Source of the DNA: Gnetum montanum
Taxonomy: Eukaryota; Streptophyta; Gnetopsida; Gnetales; Gnetaceae
Length of the DNA stretch: 64,000 nucleotides
Direction: 5' to 3'
Assembly: GCA_015680685.1 (NCBI GenBank)
Contig: MNCI01006166.1
Location: 19,399-83,398 of the forward strand
In this document: positions 35,978 to 48,135 of the stretch, piece after piece
How positions within the stretch are numbered: the stretch's first letter is position 1
Layout: the number at the start of each line of letters is the position of its first letter
Translations under genes and position numbers: made by a program
The notes under the pieces: model-generated
What the model saw: the letters and a program-made list of their open reading frames with translations, nothing else
What the model was told of the DNA's origin: nothing
The model's database searches: none

Positions 35978-37267
35978 CTTACTCATTGCCTTTAATAAAT
36001 GTTGAATTCTTTACTTAGTGTGATTTAGAGTTAGAAATTTTTCAAGGAAGTTGCCCTAAAAGTTTAATTTCAGACTTGGTTTTGAGGAACGTTTGATAAA
36101 ATGATGACAAAGAAAAGAATAGATTTGGCAATGAAGTACTTGGAGGGTGTAAATGATGTAGTGGTGTGCAACAAGTATAAATTACAAAAGTCATGCAAGT
36201 GGGTCCTCCCCAAAGCAGGTTCCAACCAATAATGCCCTGGCGCAACCACACCTTAAAATGTCTGTGGGCACTAGAAGGGTTAAATGTAATCTATACCAAT
36301 GCAACAAACACACACATGTAGATACCACCGTGATGAGGTATGAATTCAATGCTACACAAGATACAAGTCACAAATACATGAATAGTGAGATGGGCTAAAT
36401 CGGAGAAGGGATTGCAGAGATTGGGATGTGAAGTAACTAACTCCGGGCACAATGAATCTTGAGTGTAGGGCAAGATTAATGTGTCATTAGCCCCTCGCTC
36501 CAAAATCAAGACCAAGTCCATTCCTTCGATCAGTGACATCACATTGTTTCATCCAATGATGGACAACCATAAGAGTGCCATGATAGCAAGGTGTACAATC
36601 ACTTGGCATTTTGTGCAAGGGAGGAGTGACTTGGAATTTCTTTGCGGCATACTTTTTGTTTGGCCACTTTGGCACACTCTCTTTTCTCTCTCTTTTATCT
36701 CTCTCTCTCTTTTTTTTGAAGTACTTAATCCAGAGAAGCCACCTACCTTCAGGCATGGATGCATGTCATTCCAGTGGGACCCCATAGAATAGAATTAGGT
36801 TCTTTATTGGGTGCCTTTAATACTCTTACTCCCATTTTTCATTAGATCTACAAGGATCTTAGTACAACCAAGTTGCATGATAGCACCTATAGATGTCACC
36901 AAAAAGAATCCACAAGTTGCTTTGATGTCACACCCTGGCCATTCCCTCTTAGTCCATCATTTTTCACTCTAGGCATAATGAGCACAAAATTACTTTTAAG
37001 TTTCATGATGACAAGAATATCGTCATACCCAGAGAAGAACCTCTTATTAATAGAATGGTTAGGTAGATGTGGTGGGTTTGCTATCCAAATAATTAATCAC
37101 CTGAGACTTGATAGCCTAAAACAACACCTCAACCAACGAGTCACATGAGTGTTTTATTTGTAGATGAGATTACTCATAAAAAGATAAAAAGACAAAAAGA
37201 TAAAAAAATAAATTAAAAGGTGAAAAACTGGAAAACAAAAAGTTGAAAAATTAAAGAAATAGAAAAA
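35978..37267 (-). other. Element 3 spacer
   Basis: Non-coding spacer shared with elements 1 and 2: GGGGAGGACCCACTTGCAT (about 36208), an AGAGAG-rich stretch (36680-36715), and A/T-rich runs (37190-37267). The apparent frames at 36480-36790 on both strands are not conserved in the relatives. Confidence 0.6.
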
Positions 37268-39280
37268 CATTTATTAATTCCGTGTTATTAGAATGGAGGA
37301 TACCCCCCATAACTAAACGGTTGAGCATGGCTAGAATTAATAAATGGAAGGTGGGAATCCTTGCATGTTGGAAATATTGGGACTTGGTCATACTTACCCC
37401 AATGGGGTTCACACACTTGATTAGAGTTGACATAGTGGGGCAAGTTATAAGATGTGGTTAATTTATAAGGAGTTGACCCATTATGGTAATTGCGACCGTA
37501 AGATGGGATTTAAGGATCAACATGTCTCCCCATGTGGCAATATTCATTGGGCCCCATGGTTGTTGGAGTGTTGATTGGTGGCCCAAATAGAGTAACAGGA
37601 GGTGTTGAGTTTGAGGAAGCGGATGCATCACAACATTGAACTTGTGCTAAGTTGGAGTATGTAGTGGTTTCGAAACTTGCTATCTCTTTCTACGGTCGTG
37701 CCTAAAGAAAGGACACTTTCAATATTGTGGAGGGTTCCCATTGCTATTAGCAGTAGCAGCATAAGTAACGTTCATGGGTTGGTGCTGTGGTGCAAAGCCT
37801 TTTGGCACAACTGGTGGTGATGTAGAAGAGGATGAAGTATGAGAATATTAAGGTTAAGGAGAAGTGTAAGGCGCATGAGGTGGTGATTTTATTGGAGAGG
37901 ACATGGGTGGATAGTACTCAAGAGAGTGATAACAATGAGGTGAGGTAGAGGATGCTGATCCTGTTGGAGAAATAGGGTGTTGAACATAATAAGCATTTGG
38001 TATGGAACATACGAAGGGTATGTTCTAGTTGGCGGTGGCCTCCCCCACGACTGAGGTTTTTGCCATTGTGGTTGAACTTGATATTTCTATACGAAATTTG
38101 GATGTAACATTCCTCCCCAATGCTCATGTAAATGTGACAAAATTGGACATTAGCCTTTGGAGTGATCATACAAACAGACGTTACATTGATATGTGAAGTT
38201 AGCAGTTGAGTTCTTTATCTTCTACCCTTTGTTTCGATTGTTGCGTGGTGTCCTGTCCTGTTTCTTGATTTGGCATAGTTCTTCCTCTAATAATGTTGGC
38301 ATATTCTTCACATCTTTCATGTACCCAGTCCATCATCTTATTGATCTTTGCCTCAATTTCATCTAGTGATTGTAGGATTGGCAAAGATGATTCCACCACC
38401 TTGAAGTGAGTGGATTTCTCCTCTTCATGATCATGGACCCTTGTTAAGTTGAGATTTTGGTCCTATTGAGAACTTTCAACATTCTCCCATTTGGCTATTT
38501 CTCCTTCTTATTTTGCTACCCACTTAATAAGCTCTTGGAATTGATGGGTTCGTAGCTCATATAGTTGACCTCGGACATACATCCCTAGGATCTCCCTTGT
38601 TTCATTACGGAGCCCATCTATGATATGGTACATTAGCCTTTCCTCGGAGAACCCATGGCCTGGGCAATTGTTTAATAGTGAATAATATCTTTCTAAGGCC
38701 ATGTCCAAGGAGTCATGCTGCACTTGTTTGCATCCTTGGATTTGTCTCCTCAAGGCTGACACTCTTGCATAGGTTTGATATCTTTCATTGAAGAGTTCTA
38801 CCATGGTCGGCCAACGTCAAATTGATTTTGGTTTTAACGACCTATACCATAATTTTGCTTGGCCAACGAGTGTTAGAGGAAAGAGCTTAAGTTTTTGCCA
38901 TCCATTATTGATGTCATTCCATGCACAGGCATCATGGAAGGCTTGTAGATGATGTTGGGGATCTAAATCATAGCCTCCTGAAAACTTAGGAAAGTTGTTT
39001 AAATTAAGCCTGGGTAGACAACTTTCCTTACGATGCCTGTGGGGATTTGAATAGCCTCTTGCATTTCTGTTAAGCTTGAAGTGGCTAGTAGGGGTTTATC
39101 GTCACTAGGTATGTTATGCTGTTGTGAGTTGGAGTGATGTTGTTTGCGTTGATCCTCATAAGAGACCCCTACATCAGATTGGGTACTCCAAACTTCATCT
39201 TCATCATCATATAATTTGTTGGTTCTCCAATGAGTTTCCCTACTAGTTGTTGCGTTGTCATAGTCTTATGAGAGAGACAT
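37268..39280 (-). pseudogene. gag: Element 3 gag
   Basis: The minus-strand ATG at 39280 (MSLS) starts it. The capsid core is open at 38804-38508: MVELFNERYQTYARVSALRR, then CPGHGFSEERLMYHIIDGLR, aligned to element 2's LELFNDKYQMYSQVS and CPSHGYSQWDQL. A charged segment follows (38399-38199). The nucleocapsid at 38185-38143 gives CNVCLYDHSKG, stop, CP, again C-X2-C-X3-H-X4-C. A proline-, serine- and glutamine-rich tail runs to about 37268. A few stops break the frame. It is the best conserved capsid core in the window. Confidence 0.75.
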
Positions 39281-39397
39281 TGTTGTGAACCGTGTGTGAC
39301 TTAATTGAATTGAATTAAATTCTTTTGTAAAGGATATATTGTTAATACTTGTTACAGTGATCTTGTATGATATAACTAATCTAAATAACTAGCACCA

Positions 39398-39416
39398 TCC
39401 TCGACAATAGTGCCAA
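39398..39416 (-). promoter_or_regulatory. Element 3 primer binding site
   Basis: The minus strand reads TTGGCACTATTGTCGAGGA directly after the LTR. It is a decayed form of the tRNA-Asp complement found in elements 1 and 2. Confidence 0.7.
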
Positions 39417-40295
39417 TGATGAGTGGTAAGGTACCCCTACACTCAACCATACGAATACGAGCGTTCACACATGATTCGATCAAACTCCGTGGATAGGCTA
39501 GTTGTGGTATCTAGATAGTTACACATTGGTTGCAGTTCACTGTCTTCCCACCTAGACTAGTATTTGCTTTGTGACGTATGGTTTAGTCTAGAGTGAGGCG
39601 TATGATGTGATCCTAAACTAGTGCTACTCCTAGAGATAATGAAAAATAATCTTGATTAAACTAATAAGAAATAGGAAATGAAGTCTAAGATAGCCTAAGT
39701 GTGATGAGCATCCGTTCCTTAATCATCCGTACACATCTTGGACCTCATGCATGACTACTACTAGGATTACCAAGCGTAGATCTTAGGTACGCTACTGGGT
39801 TACCAAGTAGTCACACTTAAATGCTCGTGATTAAGTCGTACTCATTCCACATTTAAAAATAGGAATAGTAAACAATGATAAAGAAATATTAACTAAGAAA
39901 AAAATAAATAACAATAACAATTAAACAATGAAAACTAAGTGAATATTACAATTATGAAGTAATCTCGATCTTTATTTCTAGTCATGTGCACGTCTAAGTA
40001 CGTCACACTCAAATAAAGGTGCTGTACAATTACAAGCATCACACTGCGGGCATGCACTTGGGAAAATAGTCTAACTCCTACGGAAAAAAACTATAAGGGC
40101 TTTGCTACAACTACTCCAAAAGATCCCTAAGTGTGGCGGAGGCCCACTTATTTATAGGCTAAAATAGGCTTCACGTAAACGGGGTCACGTCGATGCATGG
40201 AGGGATGTGTCAATGGGACTGCATCGACGCAGTTGCGTATACGGGGCCCCGTATACATGGCCTAGTTGATGGATCAACTATTTAGCACTTCATCA
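39417..40295 (-). repeat. Element 3, 5' LTR
   Basis: 879 bp. On the minus strand it runs from TGATGAAGTG to CCACTCATCA. A TATA box (CCTATAAATAAG, minus strand, about 40147-40158) lies some 140 bp from the start. A polyadenylation signal AATAAAG occurs near 39970. The U3 contains a perfect 20-bp palindrome and a hairpin. Confidence 0.85.
40237..40256. repeat. Perfect 20-bp palindrome in element 3 U3
   Basis: GTATACGGGGCCCCGTATAC equals its own reverse complement. A second inverted repeat, TAGTTGAT-GG-ATCAACTA, lies at 40263-40280. Confidence 0.95.
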
Positions 40296-40300
40296 GTTGG

Positions 40301-41148
40301 TATGATATGATGATTAGAAGTTCTGTCTATCAATCCTGCATTATGTTGTAATATGTGTGTGATTATAGTAAATAGGAACTTGACGTGTGTAATTATGATT
40401 AAGCTAGTCATGAATGATGGGAATGGTACATGGAGCATAAATTGCTTGTGAGCATGATCTCATACATATGTTTTATGCTTTGTTATGATTAATAATGTAT
40501 ATTATAGATAATGATTATGACCATATGATGGATAGAGTTGAGACGAGAATATGGATTTGTTGATGATGAGACATCTTAGAGGAGTTTGGACAATTATTTC
40601 CTATGATGAATCAATGAGGCTCTTATCTCAGACCTCATTTTGAGAGTAGGAGAGTGAACGTGTCTTAGTCCCTATGGCTAGTAAAAGATCCAAGAGTGAT
40701 AGTTACATTTGGATCTACCCTTTTGAAGGCTAGTGACCTAGGATCATAGATGAAGTAACAGGCATTAGTACTCATAGTAGATTAAGTAATGAAGACTAAT
40801 AGAAGACATACATGCATAGTTTAGAGATTAAGTACACATGCCAACAATGACATGCTTACATTGAGAGAGGATGTATTCACTACCATAGGGATTTGCATAA
40901 TTGAGCATGATGGGATTGAGATTCCTTTGGGGAACAAGTTACCACATGGTGAGTTAGGAAAGGTCCTATTAGTGATTAATATTAAGTATTATATGTAATT
41001 ATGATTAGACTATATGGTGAACTACAATTTAGTTGAGTCTTAATTAAGAGCCATGCTTGATGGATGCTTGATTGAGTTTACTCTAGACAATAATTTCTTG
41101 GTGATGGTATGTGTTGATATGTTGATGTTATGATGTGTTCTTGCATGA
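40301..41148. other. Host DNA between elements 3 and 2
   Basis: LTR-like AT-rich DNA continuing 34066-35205. It ends at the GATGT target site of element 2 (41149-41153). No coding content. Confidence 0.4.
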
Positions 41149-41153
41149 GATGT

Positions 41154-41952
41154 TGATGAGCCACGATATCGAATTCGCCACACGATATCACATACGTGAT
41201 ATTGCGTCCTACCTCATCTTCTATAAATAAGAGGTAGCGCCCTTAGTTCTAGATAGTTAGACTTAGACCCTTAGCCAAACTCTTGCAGTTTTACCATTCC
41301 AGAGATAGAATAATTGCTGTGTGCCCGCAATAGGAGTCATAGAGTGAACGGATATTTATTTGATCAATTTGTACCTGAGCACACATTTGTGTACGGCAAT
41401 AAAGATGAAATTTATGATAAACCTTGCAGCATACAGATTAAGCTAATTAGTAATTAATTATTTTTGAATGTTTAATGCTTTCCTAGTTAACTAATCTTTC
41501 TCTTAACCTTTGATCCTCTTAGTTAAGTACACTCAGTACAACCACTTCAAGCATGCGTATAGTGCTTGGTAACCCAGTAACGATTAGCATTTGGTAATCC
41601 TAGTAGCGTTGCATTGGTTCAAGATGTGTACAACAAGTGGGAATGGATATTGGTGTTAGCAACAATTAGAACTTAGTTAATGAATAGTTAATGTAAGTTA
41701 GCCACTTAGTTCTCTTTCCCTTCCCTTATTAGCATAAGACATTAAAAAGATAAAAGCTATAAAAAATCATATACCTCAAGCTTACTTAACCATACAACTG
41801 TGACAATACCACCCCGTTTGGAAGACAATGATTGATTAACCCTGAGTGTTCCATTAAGGCGTGTAAGCACTTAGTCCTTGCAGTTCGACTGGATTGCGCG
41901 TGAAATGCTCATATTCGTATGGTTGAGTGTATGGGTACCTTGCCACTCATCA
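41154..41952 (+). repeat. Element 2, 5' LTR
   Basis: TG...CA ends, TATA box CTATAAATAAG at 41221-41231 only 67 bp from the start, AATAAAGATGAA near 41399. It differs from the 3' LTR mainly by transitions, and by a rearranged palindrome region directly after the first 16 bp. Confidence 0.93.
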
Positions 41953-41953
41953 T

Positions 41954-41971
41954 TGGCATCGTTGCTAGGGA
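41954..41971 (+). promoter_or_regulatory. Element 2 primer binding site, tRNA-Asp-like
   Basis: TGGCATCGTTGCTAGGGA, one base after the LTR, is a decayed version of TGGCGCCGTTGCCGGGGA. Confidence 0.85.
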
Positions 41972-42097
41972 CTTAGTTGTTTGTATGTTGCATAGAACAT
42001 AGGAAATCATCCATATCGTTGGAATGTTAGAATGAACCCTTAGGGTTAATCAAAGAAAGATAAGACAACGGTACATTGCACATCGAATAAGACAAAA

Positions 42098-44035
42098 ATG
42101 TCTTCTTCTTTGCATAAGAGCATTTCACCGCCTAGGACTAACACAAGAGATAGTCGACGGCATAATACACGTAACCAAGATCCGCCAGTTCCTCAATAGT
42201 TTCATGTGGTATATACTCATCACGATGAGTATGGACTCGATTTCAGGTTTATTCTCCACCAAGATGAACAACTACATTGGAGAGACTTGGAGGGTAACAT
42301 AGTGTTGCCCCTAGATCGATCAGTCCCCATCATGCTCCTTCGTGCTCTCACAAAAATAGGCATGCCACTTTTATATGCAGAATATGTTACATGTGATCAT
42401 GACATAAGGGACTATCATCCCACAGAAGTGCAATGTCAAAGGGACTTGCGACAGGAGAGATACCACATATCCTTGAAGGGTAAATGGCCCCATAATGCTT
42501 CGCACATTTTGAGCGAAATTGAGGGTGGTGAACCTGCTTCAATAGGTTCCCCACAAAATGATGTTCCTTCTCCTAATGATGGTCAGGAGGTGGTGTATCA
42601 GAACCTCCACTCCACAGTTCACAACCCTAGTTCTGATACCCATGAACATGAAGTGTTCAAAGAAGGAACACAAACACACGATAAGGGCGGATGTTCTGAT
42701 CGTGATCACGATCAAAGCCAAGAACATCGAAGAGAAGGTAGAAAACACCATCATTGCAATGGTTGTTGTTCTTCTTCACCTTCATCATCACCTTCATCCT
42801 CTCCTTCAGTGTCCGGATGCAGTCATAAGGAAACCAACCGTGAGGATAAAGGAAAACAGAGTGAAAAACATTGATGAGACAGTCGAGAACGAGGATGAGG
42901 GCATGCTAAGAAATAAAGGCATAGAAGAAGGGAGAGTATGGAATCGTGTAGACACCATAGATGCTATGAATGAGATGACCACAAAGAACCCCTACTCGCA
43001 ACTAGAAGCATGCTAGATATAACGAAGTCTATAAGAGTTCCAACAAGGCACCAAAAGGATAGTAGGATCAAGAGGTTGGACATGAACAACATCCCACGAT
43101 TTGAAGGGGGATACAACACTGATCCTCAAAATCACTTACAAGCATTCCACGATGCATGTCTATTGCAAAAATTAGAAAACGAATGGCAAAAACTGAAGTT
43201 GTTCCCAAGGACACTAGTGAAAGAAGTTGAAAGCTGGTACCGGTCCTTAGAACCGGAATCCATTTGGATGTGGAGTATAATGTTAGAACTGTTTAATGAT
43301 AAGTACCAAATGTACTCCCAAGTTTCTAACCTGTGAAAGTAAATCCAAGGATGGAAGCAAGGAAATCATGAACCCTTGGATGCTGCCATGGGTTGCTATT
43401 ATGCATTGTTACATTGTTGCCCTAGTCATGGTTATTCGCAGTGGGATCAACTACGCCATCCCGTGGATGGACTTAGGCATGAAACAAGAAGAACCCTTGG
43501 AACATATGCCCAAGGAAGGTTATCGGAGCTTAGGTCTCATCAAATTCATAGATTGCTAGAGTAAGTAGCCAAAGAAGAATGTGAGCTATGAAAGAGAGAA
43601 AGTGCGGAAGAGTACAACCGAGATCCTTCCCTCCAAAAAAGGGAAATGAGATTCTGTGAGGAGGAATAAGAGTCATCACTCGAAGAGATGGTGAATAGGA
43701 AAATTTTTTTGCCCCAAAAGTTAACAACCGAAGTATCAGCAAAGGTAGAACAAATGTGGAACTCCCTGGATAGTAGGTTTGAAACTGTTCTTAAAATTGT
43801 AGAGGAGTCTAGGGAGTGAGGTAGTGACCATGACAAAAGAAAAAGAGAGAAGTAGACAATGCATGTAATAAGGGTAAGGGTAAAATGGCCATCACAGAAG
43901 AGGTTGTGGATTCAGAAACGGACAATGACAGTGGATGTGAGATATGCCAATACGACCATCCTAAGGGATGTTGCCTAGTAATCTCACATCTACAAGAGTC
44001 TGGGGTGTATGCACTCAACCCATGACTAAATAAAT
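42098..44035 (+). pseudogene. gag: Element 2 gag
   Basis: The ATG at 42098 (MSSSLHKSISPP) opens frame 2, which continues through an early stop, an open stretch at 42206-42874 (GLDFRFILHQDEQLHWRDLE), an Arg/Ser/His-rich linker and the capsid core (43010-43564; DMNNIPRFEGGYN, LKLFPRTLVKEVESWYRSLE, GLRHETRRTLGTYAQGRL). The core matches retrotransposon Gag capsids. A one-base slip near 43838 moves to frame 1, in which the nucleocapsid CEICQYDHPKGCC (43936) lies. The slip is absent from element 1, so it is more likely a mutation than programmed. About six stops are present. Confidence 0.85.
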
Positions 44036-45120
44036 AGTAAACACCTTGACGGTTACCTTGTCCCCAAGGTAACCCAAGGCAGTTCCACCAACCTTCAACA
44101 TATTATCCAAGTGGAACTCCACCACAACCCGTTGAGCAACATCAATAGTGGCAATACCCACAGTCATGGGTGATGCCACCACCAAGGTAACAATACCCTA
44201 CCAGGGGAGATAACTCATAAACATACCATCCTTCAAATCCATCTGCAACTCTCACACCAATAGCTCCATTACCACATGCTTCAGTAATGCAAGGGGAACT
44301 CCCTACTCAACTGCAGCAATGCAATGCCACAAGGGTTGTAAATACTTAACCCGCTATTGGTTCTGACAACCGTATGAAGAAAAGACCTTTCTTTAGAACC
44401 AATAGTCCAACTAAGCCCTCACAACCACAAGTGGTTGAACCTTTGAATGCCTCCCCATCAAATAAGGCTTTAGAGCTCCCTTCAAACCAAACACCGAGCT
44501 CAACACATATGGTTATGTTAACACATGTCGTTACTGACTGGATTAAGGTTGGCCACCTTCCCAAGAAATTCTTTGATCCTGGAAGCCCTCTAATCTATCT
44601 CCAAGTCACTGGGAATGAGCCATGTAAAGCTCTTTTTGACTCAGGTTCCTGAGTCAACCTAATATCACAAGAGATGTACAAAGCCTGGAACCTGCCTCCA
44701 TTAAGGAAGAGCAATATTTGCCTAGAGCTGGCTGACCAGTCCATCACTATCCCCTTGGGACTGATGAAGGACATCGTTACCATTGTGTGTGGGTGGTCGT
44801 ACCTATCTGATTTCCTAGTGATACAAGTGAACAACGGTAAAAGGGACTTCCCAATAATAATGGGAAGGGCATGGCTAAGTACTATAGATGCATGCCTAGG
44901 AATCTACGATCTTTCCCTGGAAATATCCAAGAAGAACACTTTTGAAAAGATCGAGAAGAAGAAGGTTCCATGCATCGCATACAATGATACAGGGTGCAAT
45001 TGCATGCAGAGATCATGGGTTGTGCAAAGTTTAGCATTGCCTGCATGTAATCGATGTGCACAAGACATTAATATACAAAAGTGCCTATATGTAGTAGCCA
45101 CATGACAAGAAGATACCCAA
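44036..45120 (+). pseudogene. Element 2 Pro/Gln-rich linker and protease
   Basis: Frame 1 continues from gag. First comes a Pro/Gln-rich linker (44040-44340). Then KKRPFFRTNSPTKPSQ and WIKVGHLPKKFFDPGSPLIY lead to the active site CKALFDSGS, stop, VNLIS (44625-44670). RDFPIIMGRAWLSTIDACLG (44844-44900) is the IILGR-type segment. The Asp-Ser-Gly triad is intact, but a TGA follows one residue later. It would be an aspartic protease processing Gag-Pol. Confidence 0.85.
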
Positions 45121-45126
45121 TGGCTG

Positions 45127-46780
45127 ATGGCTGATCAAGAGAGAAACTCACTAACGTGCATGGAACCAACTGAGGGAATAACTTGCACTTACATTGAAAG
45201 CATAGATACACTAGAGCAAGTCCGCTGCCAACTTCCAAGCCTTAACCTTGAAGACATCAACTGGGGGAAGTTGGAAATTCCTGAAAAATTTAAACAAGAG
45301 CCCCTAGATTTGAAACCATTGCCCACCGGTCTAGAATATATGATCCTCAAAAATGGAAAATCGGTAATCATCAATGCAAGAATTGTTTCCAAAAAAAAAG
45401 GAAGTTTGCTGAAAGTGATAAACAAGTGGTCAAAAGCCTTTGCTTGGTCATACCCCAAATTAACTAGAATAGATCCTAGGATATGCCAGCATAGGATTTA
45501 CACTGACCCCTCCATGAAACCCCGAAAATAACCACAGAGGCGATTGAACCCAAAATTGAAGCAAGTAGTAAAAGAAGAAACAAAACAGCTTCTTAAGGCT
45601 GGGTTCATATATCCCATTGCTGATAGCGAATGGGTTAGTGCTCTGGTGATCGTGCCAAAAAGGGAAGGCAAATGGAGGGTGTGGATAGATTTTAGGCTGT
45701 TGAACATGGCAACATTTAAGGATCACTTTCCATTTCCATTCGTTGACCAAGTCTTAGATACCATAGCAGGCCATCGCTATTATAGTTTTCTGGATGGCTA
45801 TAGTGGATATAACCAAATACAGATAGCCCCAGAAGATCAAGCCAAGATAATGTTCACTAGTCCTTGGGGAACGTTTGCATATAAACTAATGTCGTTTGGC
45901 TTGTGCAATGCTCCTACCATGTTTTAATGCCTAGTTCTAAGCATATTCCAATAGCAAATAGGAAACGGAGTGAAAGTCTTTATGGATGACTTTTCCACTT
46001 ATGGAACAAGTTTTGATCAAGCCTTGGACCAATTAGAGAAAGTGCTGAAAAGATGCGTAGAAACCAACTTAAGGCTCAATTGGTAGAAAAGCCATTTAAT
46101 GGTCCAAGAAGGCGTAGTACTTGGGCATAAGGTTTCACATTTAGGAATAGAGGTAGACCCAGATAAAGTTAGGGTCATTCAAGGAATCACCCGTCAACCG
46201 GAAATTGTCAAAGACATTCGATCATTCCTTGGACACACTGGCTATTATAGGAGATTCATTGAGAACTTCTCCAAGGTTACCAAACCATTGATAGAACTAA
46301 CAAAGAAGGACATACCATTTGAGTGGACCAAGGAATGTGAATGAGCATTCCAAACTCTGAAACAAAAGCTTGTAGAAACTCCCATTCTATAAGCTCTTGA
46401 CTGGTCCAGACCATTCCACATAATGACTGATGCATCCAATTATGCTTTGGGAGCTGTACTTACATAGTTAAATGATCAAAAATGTCCTTACTACATCCAC
46501 TGTGCAAGTAGAAGTATCACCGGTGCACAACTTAACTACACAACTACAAAGAAAGAATTAATGGTTGTAGTGTTTGCACTGGATAAGTTTAGGCACTATG
46601 TGTTAGGTTACAAAGTGTTCATCCACACGGATCATAGTGCAATCTGGTTCCTCATGAACAAGCCAACGGTTAGCCCTCATATTATACGATGGCTGGTAAT
46701 CCTACAAGAGTTTGATCTAACGATGATCGATCGAAAGGGCATTGAGAACGTAGTTGCAAATCATTTATCTTAGTTGTGCT
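45127..46780 (+). pseudogene. pol: Element 2 reverse transcriptase and RNase H
   Basis: RT runs from about 45540. Motifs are GFIYPIADSEWVSALVIVPK (45601), WRVWIDFRLLNMATF (45673), YYSFLDGYSGYNQIQIAPED (45778), SFGLCNAPTMF (45895) and the catalytic VFMDDFSTYG (45976). RNase H shows TDASNYALGAVLT (46426), KKELMVVVFALDKFRHY (46552) and HTDHSAIWFLMNKP (46624), which keep the Asp-Glu-Asp residues. The HTGYYRRFIENFSKVTKPL connection is at 46219. All stops in the frame are TAA, TAG or TGA where CAA, CAG, CGA or TGG is expected. VFMDDF supports the Athila lineage. Confidence 0.93.
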
Positions 46781-47049
46781 GGGACATCAAAGAGGATGAA
46801 TATGTAATGTCTGATCATTTTCCTGATGAGGCCCTCTTTGCCAGTGTAGTGAATAACCAACCCATGGAAACAAACTGGTATAGTAGCATTCTCACCTATC
46901 TCCTTACTTAATAAACACCATAGAAGCTAGAATTTAGGAAGAAATAACAGTTTCTTCATAGAGCTAAGTACTTCATGGAGATCAATGGACAACTTTACAA
47001 AGTGTGTCCTGATGGCTTGGTTCGATGCTGCGTGCCTGAGGTAGTCTAA

Positions 47050-48135
47050 CTGAGAGTTCTCCAAGATGCTCATGAGGGCCCTTGTGGGGGTCACTATGCA
47101 GGGAGACGAACAACTATTAAGATCTTTCTTGCAGGATATTACTAACCAACATTATTTCAGGATGCCCATTAATTTGTCCAATCTTGTGAGCTTTGCCAAT
47201 GTGATGGGGGAATGACTACTAGAATGGAGGGTCCGCAACAATGGATTCAACCGTTAGAACCCTTCGACATTTGGGGAATAGACTTTATGGGGCCCATTAC
47301 ACCAATGTCCAAAGGAAAAGCTTACATTATAGTTGCCGTAGACTATTTAACAAAATGGGCTGAAGCAGCTGCTGTTACGGACTGCACATCATCTACAACT
47401 GCACGATTTGTGCAACAACAAATCATAAATAGGTTTGGTATGCCATGTGCACTTATTTTGGATAACAGAACATATTTCACAGGTACAACTTTTTGAAAAT
47501 TAATGCAATGCTTAGGGGTTGAACATAAATTGACTACACGTTATCACCCCCAAGCTAACGGACAAGCTGAGGTCACCAACAGGGAGATCACCAAAATATT
47601 GACAAGGACAATTAGCAAGTATAGGTGAGATTAGAGCACTAAACTGAATGATGCTATTTGGGCATATCGCTCCACTTGGAAACTCCCTATAGGCTATTCT
47701 CCCTATGAGTTAGTGTACGGAAAGCTTCCAACGCTTCAATTCAAATCGAGCTCTGTACACTATCCATGGCTTGTGACCTCCACCTCAATCTTGATCTAGC
47801 ACAAAAACAAAGGTTGGAAACTTTAAACGTGCTAGAAGAAAATCGATTAGCTGCCCTGTCATCGAATGAGTTGCACAAGGCATATAACAAGCAACATCAT
47901 GACTTGAAAATTCCAAAGGTTAAGTATCAACTAGGAGATAAGGTTCTCTATTGGAACCCCACACATGTGCCACAACGCACAAAATTTCAAACACTGTGAG
48001 AAGGACCTTACATTATTCATACAACCTTTCCTTCAGGGGCCATGACCATATAGAAACTTGAGAGCCCTGATAAGATATTACTAGTCAATGTGCAATAGAC
48101 CAAACCCTTCTATAAACTTAGAATAGCCAGTGCAC
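47050..48135 (+). pseudogene. pol: Element 2 integrase
   Basis: The zinc-binding domain begins HEGPCGGHYAGRRTTIKI (47071) and ends CELCQCDGG. The catalytic triad is visible: D in WGIDFMGPI (47270), D in LILDNRTYFTG (47455; the usual Gly after Asn is Arg) and E in ANGQAEVTNREI (47557). The C-terminal part, after a frameshift near 47750, keeps YQLGDKVLYWNPTHVPQRT (47926-47980). Stops occur at 47048, 47143, 47173, 47497 and in the SKYR region near 47620. It would insert the cDNA and produce the 5-bp GATGT duplication seen. Confidence 0.92.

Larger units (their letters stand above)
35211..40295 (-). mobile_element. Element 3: gag-only (pol-less) relative of the Athila-like elements
   Basis: Read on the minus strand: 5' LTR 40295-39417, tRNA-Asp-like primer site, gag 39280-37268, shared spacer, putative mini-intron and ORF3 stub, polypurine tract, and then only 98 bp of 3' LTR (35308-35211). 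Protease, RT, RNase H and integrase are absent, since gag passes directly into the spacer that follows integrase in elements 1 and 2. GTTGG flanks both sides (35206-35210 and 40296-40300). The structure fits the class called TR-GAG, mobilised in trans by an autonomous relative. Confidence 0.8.

Noticed and set aside
36481-36792. Overlapping open frames in element 3 spacer
   Set aside because: The same spacer in elements 1 and 2 is non-coding, and the frame crosses an AG-rich microsatellite-like run.
43838-43860. Programmed gag-pol frameshift in element 2
   Set aside because: Element 1 reads through the equivalent stretch in one frame, and no slippery site with a downstream structure is evident; a mutation explains it better.
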